8,636 nucleotides of DNA, taken from Dehalococcoidia bacterium (lineage in GTDB: Bacteria; Chloroflexota; Dehalococcoidia; SZUA-161). The notes under the pieces were generated by a model, which saw only the letters and a list, made by a program, of their open reading frames with translations, made no database searches and was not told the DNA's origin. Location of the stretch: NCBI GenBank assembly GCA_004376205.1, contig SOKG01000306.1:1-8636 (forward strand), in the 5' to 3' direction. Positions 5,755 through 8,636 of this stretch are shown here, in pieces. Position 1 is the stretch's first letter. The number at the start of each line of letters is the position of its first letter. The position numbers were made by a program, and so were the translations under genes.

Positions 5755-6951
5755 GTGGACTTTCGATATACTCCAGAACAAGAGGCGTTAAGAAAGGAAT
5801 TTGGCGACTTCTTCAGAGAAGAGATGAGGGATTGCCCGCCCGAAATGGGGGCATCCATGGAGTCCCTATTCGAGATCGATGTCTGCTGGGAGTTCCACAA
5901 GCAGCTGGGCAAGAAGCTCGCAGCCAAGGGCTGGATAGCCATGGCGTGGCCCAAAGAATACGGAGGGCGGGACGCACCCCTCATAGAGCAGTTCATCTTC
6001 AACGAGGTCAGGGGATACCACAAGGCAATGGGGGTTGATCCCATAGGGGTTGGCATGCTGGCCCCCACCCTCCTTGTCAGCGCAAACGATGAGCAGAAGA
6101 GGGAACACCTGCCTGTTATGGCGCGGGCGGAGAGAGACTGGTGTCAATTGTGGAGCGAGCCCAACGCCGGCTCCGACCTGGCATGCCTTACTACCCGAGC
6201 TGTGAGGGATGGGGACGATTACATTGTTAACGGGCAGAAGATATGGACCAGCGGGGCTCACCGCGCCGACTGGGGCTTTATGCTCGCCAGGACAAATCCC
6301 GAGGAGAAGAGGAGCCGGGGGCTCTCCTTCTTCCTCGTCGATATGAAGACTCCCGGCATCACCGTCAAACCGCTTCACAGCATGGCAAAGGGGCACATGT
6401 TCAATGAAGTCTTCTTGGACGACGTCCGCGTCCCGGTGCGAAACAGGGTGGGCGAGGAGAACCAGGGCTGGGTAGCTTCCCAAATGACATCGAACTTCGA
6501 GCGGTCCATGATCGACCTGTTCTCACACGCTAAACGAGGTCTTGAGGAGTTGGTCCAGTTTTGCAAGGAGGCCAAATGGGGCGGTGAGCCCCTGGCCAAG
6601 AACCCTATCGTCCGGCATAAATTGGCCCAGCTGGCAATCGAAACCGAAGCAGGGCTTGCCTATTCTCACTCCGTGGTTTGGAACCAGCTTAAGGGTGGCA
6701 TAATAACGGCTGCCCCTCTGGCCGCAGCGGCAAAGTTCCTCGCCACGGAGCTGACACAGCGCCTCAACTATACCGGTTGCGAGATTATGGGACTCTACGG
6801 GCAGGTAAGAGAGTCCAGATGGGCGCCGATGATGGGTAAATATCAGAACTACTATCAGCTAGTTATGGGCCTGAACATGGGCGGCGGCACCTCGGAGATC
6901 ATGAGAAACCTCGTCGCTTCAATGGGTCTTGGCCTGCCAAGAAGCTGGTAG
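5755..6951 (+). CDS. Acyl-CoA dehydrogenase with the catalytic Glu at the alternative position
   Basis: The 398-residue FAD enzyme would oxidise an acyl-CoA to the 2-enoyl-CoA and pass electrons to an electron-transfer flavoprotein. It starts at GTG 5755 with AAAGGAG at 5741-5747, seven bases upstream. The N-terminal helical domain (F-R-Y-T-P-E-Q-E) is followed by the FAD/substrate segment W-S-E-P-N-A-G-S-D-L at 133-142, Q-K-I-W-T-S-G-A at 161-168 and the C-terminal helical domain with G-G-G-T-S-E-I-M-R-N at 376-385. In medium-chain acyl-CoA dehydrogenase the base is Glu376 in Y-E-G-T; here that position is Gly377. Glu249 in N-F-E-R aligns with the base of isovaleryl-CoA dehydrogenase (Glu254). 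The residues around 128-180 and 376-385 resemble FadE-type subunits used on steroid or branched side chains. It is 127 bases after the crotonase gene and 27 bases before the thiolase gene. Confidence 0.92.
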   Translation: MDFRYTPEQEALRKEFGDFFREEMRDCPPEMGASMESLFEIDVCWEFHKQLGKKLAAKGWIAMAWPKEYGGRDAPLIEQFIFNEVRGYHKAMGVDPIGVGMLAPTLLVSANDEQKREHLPVMARAERDWCQLWSEPNAGSDLACLTTRAVRDGDDYIVNGQKIWTSGAHRADWGFMLARTNPEEKRSRGLSFFLVDMKTPGITVKPLHSMAKGHMFNEVFLDDVRVPVRNRVGEENQGWVASQMTSNFERSMIDLFSHAKRGLEELVQFCKEAKWGGEPLAKNPIVRHKLAQLAIETEAGLAYSHSVVWNQLKGGIITAAPLAAAAKFLATELTQRLNYTGCEIMGLYGQVRESRWAPMMGKYQNYYQLVMGLNMGGGTSEIMRNLVASMGLGLPRSW

Positions 6952-6978
6952 CAAGACTATTTCAAGGAGGAATGTGAA

Positions 6979-8238
6979 ATGGCTGAACCGAGAGAGGTAG
7001 TCATGGTAGATTTCGCGCGAACCCCCTTCGGGAGAGGGAGTTCGAAGAAGCCGGGGTTCTTCTCACACATGCGTGGGGATGACCTGGCGACTATGGTGAT
7101 CGAGAAGCTACTGAGGCGGACAAAGCTAGACAAAGCCATGATCGACGAGATCACTATGGGCTCGCCAAACCAAACCGGGGAGCAGGCAAATCCTGGCAGG
7201 AGTGTGTCTTTGCTTACCTGTCCCTTCGAGACTCGTGGGCTGAGCGTTGACCGAGCATGCACCTCGAGTATGGCCGGCGCTCATTTTGTCATTATGGCTA
7301 TGCAGTTGGGCCTGGAGGACATCGCTATCTCCGGAGGCTACGAGAGCTGCTCCCACTTCCCCATCCCGTTCTTCACCTTTGACACAGATATGGAAGCGAT
7401 GATGGAGGAGGCTATAGCGACCGGTGCAGTTGCACGCGGCCTGCCGAATCCGAAGCTGTGGGAAATAGTCGATCCCAATGCCATGATAGGTATGGGTGTG
7501 ACCGCGGAGAACCTGGCTGAGATGTTCAATATCTCCAGGGAACAGCAGGACCAATGGGCGTTGAGGAGCAATCTAAGGGCCGCTGCAGCCTACAGGGAGG
7601 GCAAGTTCAAGCACGAGATAATCCCCACGGAAGGCAAGTTCGCCGACGGGACGGTCAAAACGGTCGACTATGATGAGGATGTAAGGCCTGACTCAACCAT
7701 CGAGAAGCTGCGCAGCCTTCCAGCCATCTACAAGGAAAATGGCACGGTAACTGCCGCCACCTCATCTAAACAGAGCGATGGGGCTGGAGCGGCTGTGTTT
7801 ATGCCCAAGGAGAAGGCCAGGGAGTTAGGGCTGGTACCGATGGTCACCGTAAGGTCTATCGCCTGGGCTGCGTGTGACCCTAAAACCATGGGATATAGTG
7901 CCACTCTGGCATCCAAACAAGCATTAGAGAGGTCAGGCCTGTCCGCGGGTGACATAGACCTCTGGGAGACAAACGAGGCCTTCGCAGTGGTGCCCCTCGT
8001 TTTGATAAAGGACCTGGGAATTGACCATGAGAAAATGAACGTCAACGGAGATGCGTTGTGCATTGGCCACCCCATAGGGGTGAGCGGGATTCGGGTGGTG
8101 GGGACACTGGCCCATGAGATGAACCGCCGCGGCTCCAGATATGGTATGGCATCCATATGTGGAGGCTTCGGCCAGGGGACAGCGATGCTTGTGGAAAGGG
8201 AAGAATACTGGGACGGGCACCGCGCCTGGCTCAGCTGA
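6979..8238 (+). CDS. Thiolase (acetyl-CoA acyltransferase / 3-ketoacyl-CoA thiolase)
   Basis: The 419-residue product is a full-length thiolase, which cleaves a 3-ketoacyl-CoA with free CoA to acetyl-CoA (or propionyl-CoA) and a shortened acyl-CoA. The nucleophile Cys94 lies in D-R-A-C-T-S-S at 91-97. N-E-A-F-A at 332-336, Gly-His364-Pro at 363-365 and Cys394 in S-I-C-G-G-F-G-Q-G complete the catalytic set, so it should be active. Small departures from the usual consensus are T-A-A-T-S-S-K-Q-S-D-G-A-G at 258-270, where most degradative thiolases have an Asn after T-A-G, and C-I-G-H-P at 361-365 instead of A-L-G-H-P. The ATG at 6979 has an ideal AAGGAGG (6964-6970) eight bases upstream; an ATG at 6972 is out of frame and too close to it. 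The gene follows the acyl-CoA dehydrogenase by 27 bases, so the two are co-transcribed. Confidence 0.93.
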   Translation: MAEPREVVMVDFARTPFGRGSSKKPGFFSHMRGDDLATMVIEKLLRRTKLDKAMIDEITMGSPNQTGEQANPGRSVSLLTCPFETRGLSVDRACTSSMAGAHFVIMAMQLGLEDIAISGGYESCSHFPIPFFTFDTDMEAMMEEAIATGAVARGLPNPKLWEIVDPNAMIGMGVTAENLAEMFNISREQQDQWALRSNLRAAAAYREGKFKHEIIPTEGKFADGTVKTVDYDEDVRPDSTIEKLRSLPAIYKENGTVTAATSSKQSDGAGAAVFMPKEKARELGLVPMVTVRSIAWAACDPKTMGYSATLASKQALERSGLSAGDIDLWETNEAFAVVPLVLIKDLGIDHEKMNVNGDALCIGHPIGVSGIRVVGTLAHEMNRRGSRYGMASICGGFGQGTAMLVEREEYWDGHRAWLS

Positions 8239-8273
8239 ATCGTGAATGCTGAATCTTATAGAAGGAGTTTGCC

Positions 8274-8636
8274 ATGGATCTCGACCTGACTGAAGAACAG
8301 GAAATGCTGCAGACAATGGCGCGCGATTTTCTGACCAAGGAATGCCCCAAGGCTTTGGTTCGAGAGCTGGAGGAGGATGAGAAGGGCTACTCCCCCGAGC
8401 TATGGCGCAAGATGGCGGAACTGGGATGGATGGGTCTGGTGCTCCCCGCGGAGTATGACGGGATGGAAATGGGTTTTATGGACCTCATCATCCTGCTCCA
8501 GGAGATGGGGCGCAACATCCTGCCCGGCCCCTTCTTCTGCACGGTGGTTCTGGGCAGCTTGCCTATCCTCTCTGCGGGCCCCGAGGAACAGAAGAAAGAA
8601 TTTCTGCCCACGATAGCCAGCGGGGAAATGAGCCTC
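8274..8636 (+). CDS. Acyl-CoA dehydrogenase, N-terminal part (runs off the right edge)
   Basis: An open frame starts at ATG 8274, with GAAGGAG (8261-8267) six bases upstream, and reaches the window end in frame after 121 residues. The sequence is a typical acyl-CoA dehydrogenase N-terminal helical domain: M-D-L-D-L-T-E-E-Q-E at 1-10, L-W-R-K-M-A-E-L-G-W-M-G at 43-54, L-P-A-E-Y-D-G at 56-62, L-Q-E-M-G-R at 75-80 and the Q-K-K-E-F-L-P segment around 106-112. The FAD-binding and catalytic parts lie outside the window, so its activity cannot be judged. The gene is 35 bases after the thiolase stop and clearly belongs to the same operon. With the full-length dehydrogenase upstream it could form a two-gene (alpha2beta2) acyl-CoA dehydrogenase, but it could equally act on its own. 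Confidence 0.88.
   Translation, partial: MDLDLTEEQEMLQTMARDFLTKECPKALVRELEEDEKGYSPELWRKMAELGWMGLVLPAEYDGMEMGFMDLIILLQEMGRNILPGPFFCTVVLGSLPILSAGPEEQKKEFLPTIASGEMSL

Noticed and set aside
5866..6483. 205-codon open frame on the - strand opposite the acyl-CoA dehydrogenase gene
   Set aside because: It is a shadow of a gene with all acyl-CoA dehydrogenase motifs on the + strand; the translation is Pro/His/Val-rich without a recognisable domain.
8377..8616. 79-codon open frame on the + strand near the right edge
   Set aside because: It overlaps, in another frame, the acyl-CoA dehydrogenase N-terminus starting at 8274, which has a good ribosome binding site and clear family similarity; the 79-codon translation is Arg/Trp/Ser-rich and looks out of frame.

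Overview
The window is an acyl-CoA catabolism locus from a bacterium of roughly mid-50% GC (estimated by eye). Seven of its eight genes lie on the + strand, most with a strong AGGAGG-type ribosome binding site. Adjacent class III CoA-transferase genes, an MFE-2-like dehydrogenase, divergent enoyl-CoA hydratase/isomerase and acyl-CoA dehydrogenases, and a small secreted protein are a combination I associate with environmental Dehalococcoidia (Chloroflexota). Desulfobacterota or another anaerobic or subsurface lineage is also possible. No rRNA, tRNA or taxonomic marker is present, so this placement is an inference.

Layout. Positions 1-317 (- strand) hold the start of a gene for an exported protein of unknown function; the gene runs off the left edge. 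Positions 318-676 are a divergent intergenic region with several short inverted and direct repeats, a candidate extended -10 promoter and a candidate leader hairpin. Positions 677-3253 hold two adjacent CaiB/BaiF CoA-transferase genes 27 nt apart. Positions 3254-3607 contain a near-consensus promoter, a second weaker one, about 200 nt of potentially structured leader and a textbook intrinsic terminator. Positions 3608-4510 encode an SDR dehydrogenase of the 3-hydroxyacyl-CoA (MFE-2) type. Positions 4511-4826 are non-coding with one perfect hairpin. Positions 4827-5627 encode an enoyl-CoA hydratase/isomerase, 5755-6951 an acyl-CoA dehydrogenase, 6979-8238 a thiolase, and 8274 onward the N-terminus of a second acyl-CoA dehydrogenase cut by the right edge. 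This last gene and the - strand gene at 1-317 are both open to the window edge.

How the genes fit together (inference). The CoA-transferase pair would activate a carboxylic acid by moving CoA from a donor thioester, without ATP. The acyl-CoA dehydrogenase(s) would introduce the double bond, the crotonase-fold protein would hydrate or isomerise it, the SDR would oxidise the 3-hydroxyacyl-CoA, and the thiolase would cleave the 3-ketoacyl-CoA. This is a complete beta-oxidation-like set for an unidentified substrate. Several enzymes depart from the textbook active site. The first CoA-transferase has Gln where the acyl-accepting Asp should be, while the second keeps Asp. The crotonase lacks both catalytic Glu residues but has an Asp in a PaaG-like motif. 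The acyl-CoA dehydrogenase carries its Glu at the alternative (isovaleryl-CoA dehydrogenase-like) position. These point to heteromeric or specialised enzymes more than to generic fatty-acid oxidation. I see no mobile element with clear boundaries, no CRISPR array and no obviously new defence-type system.
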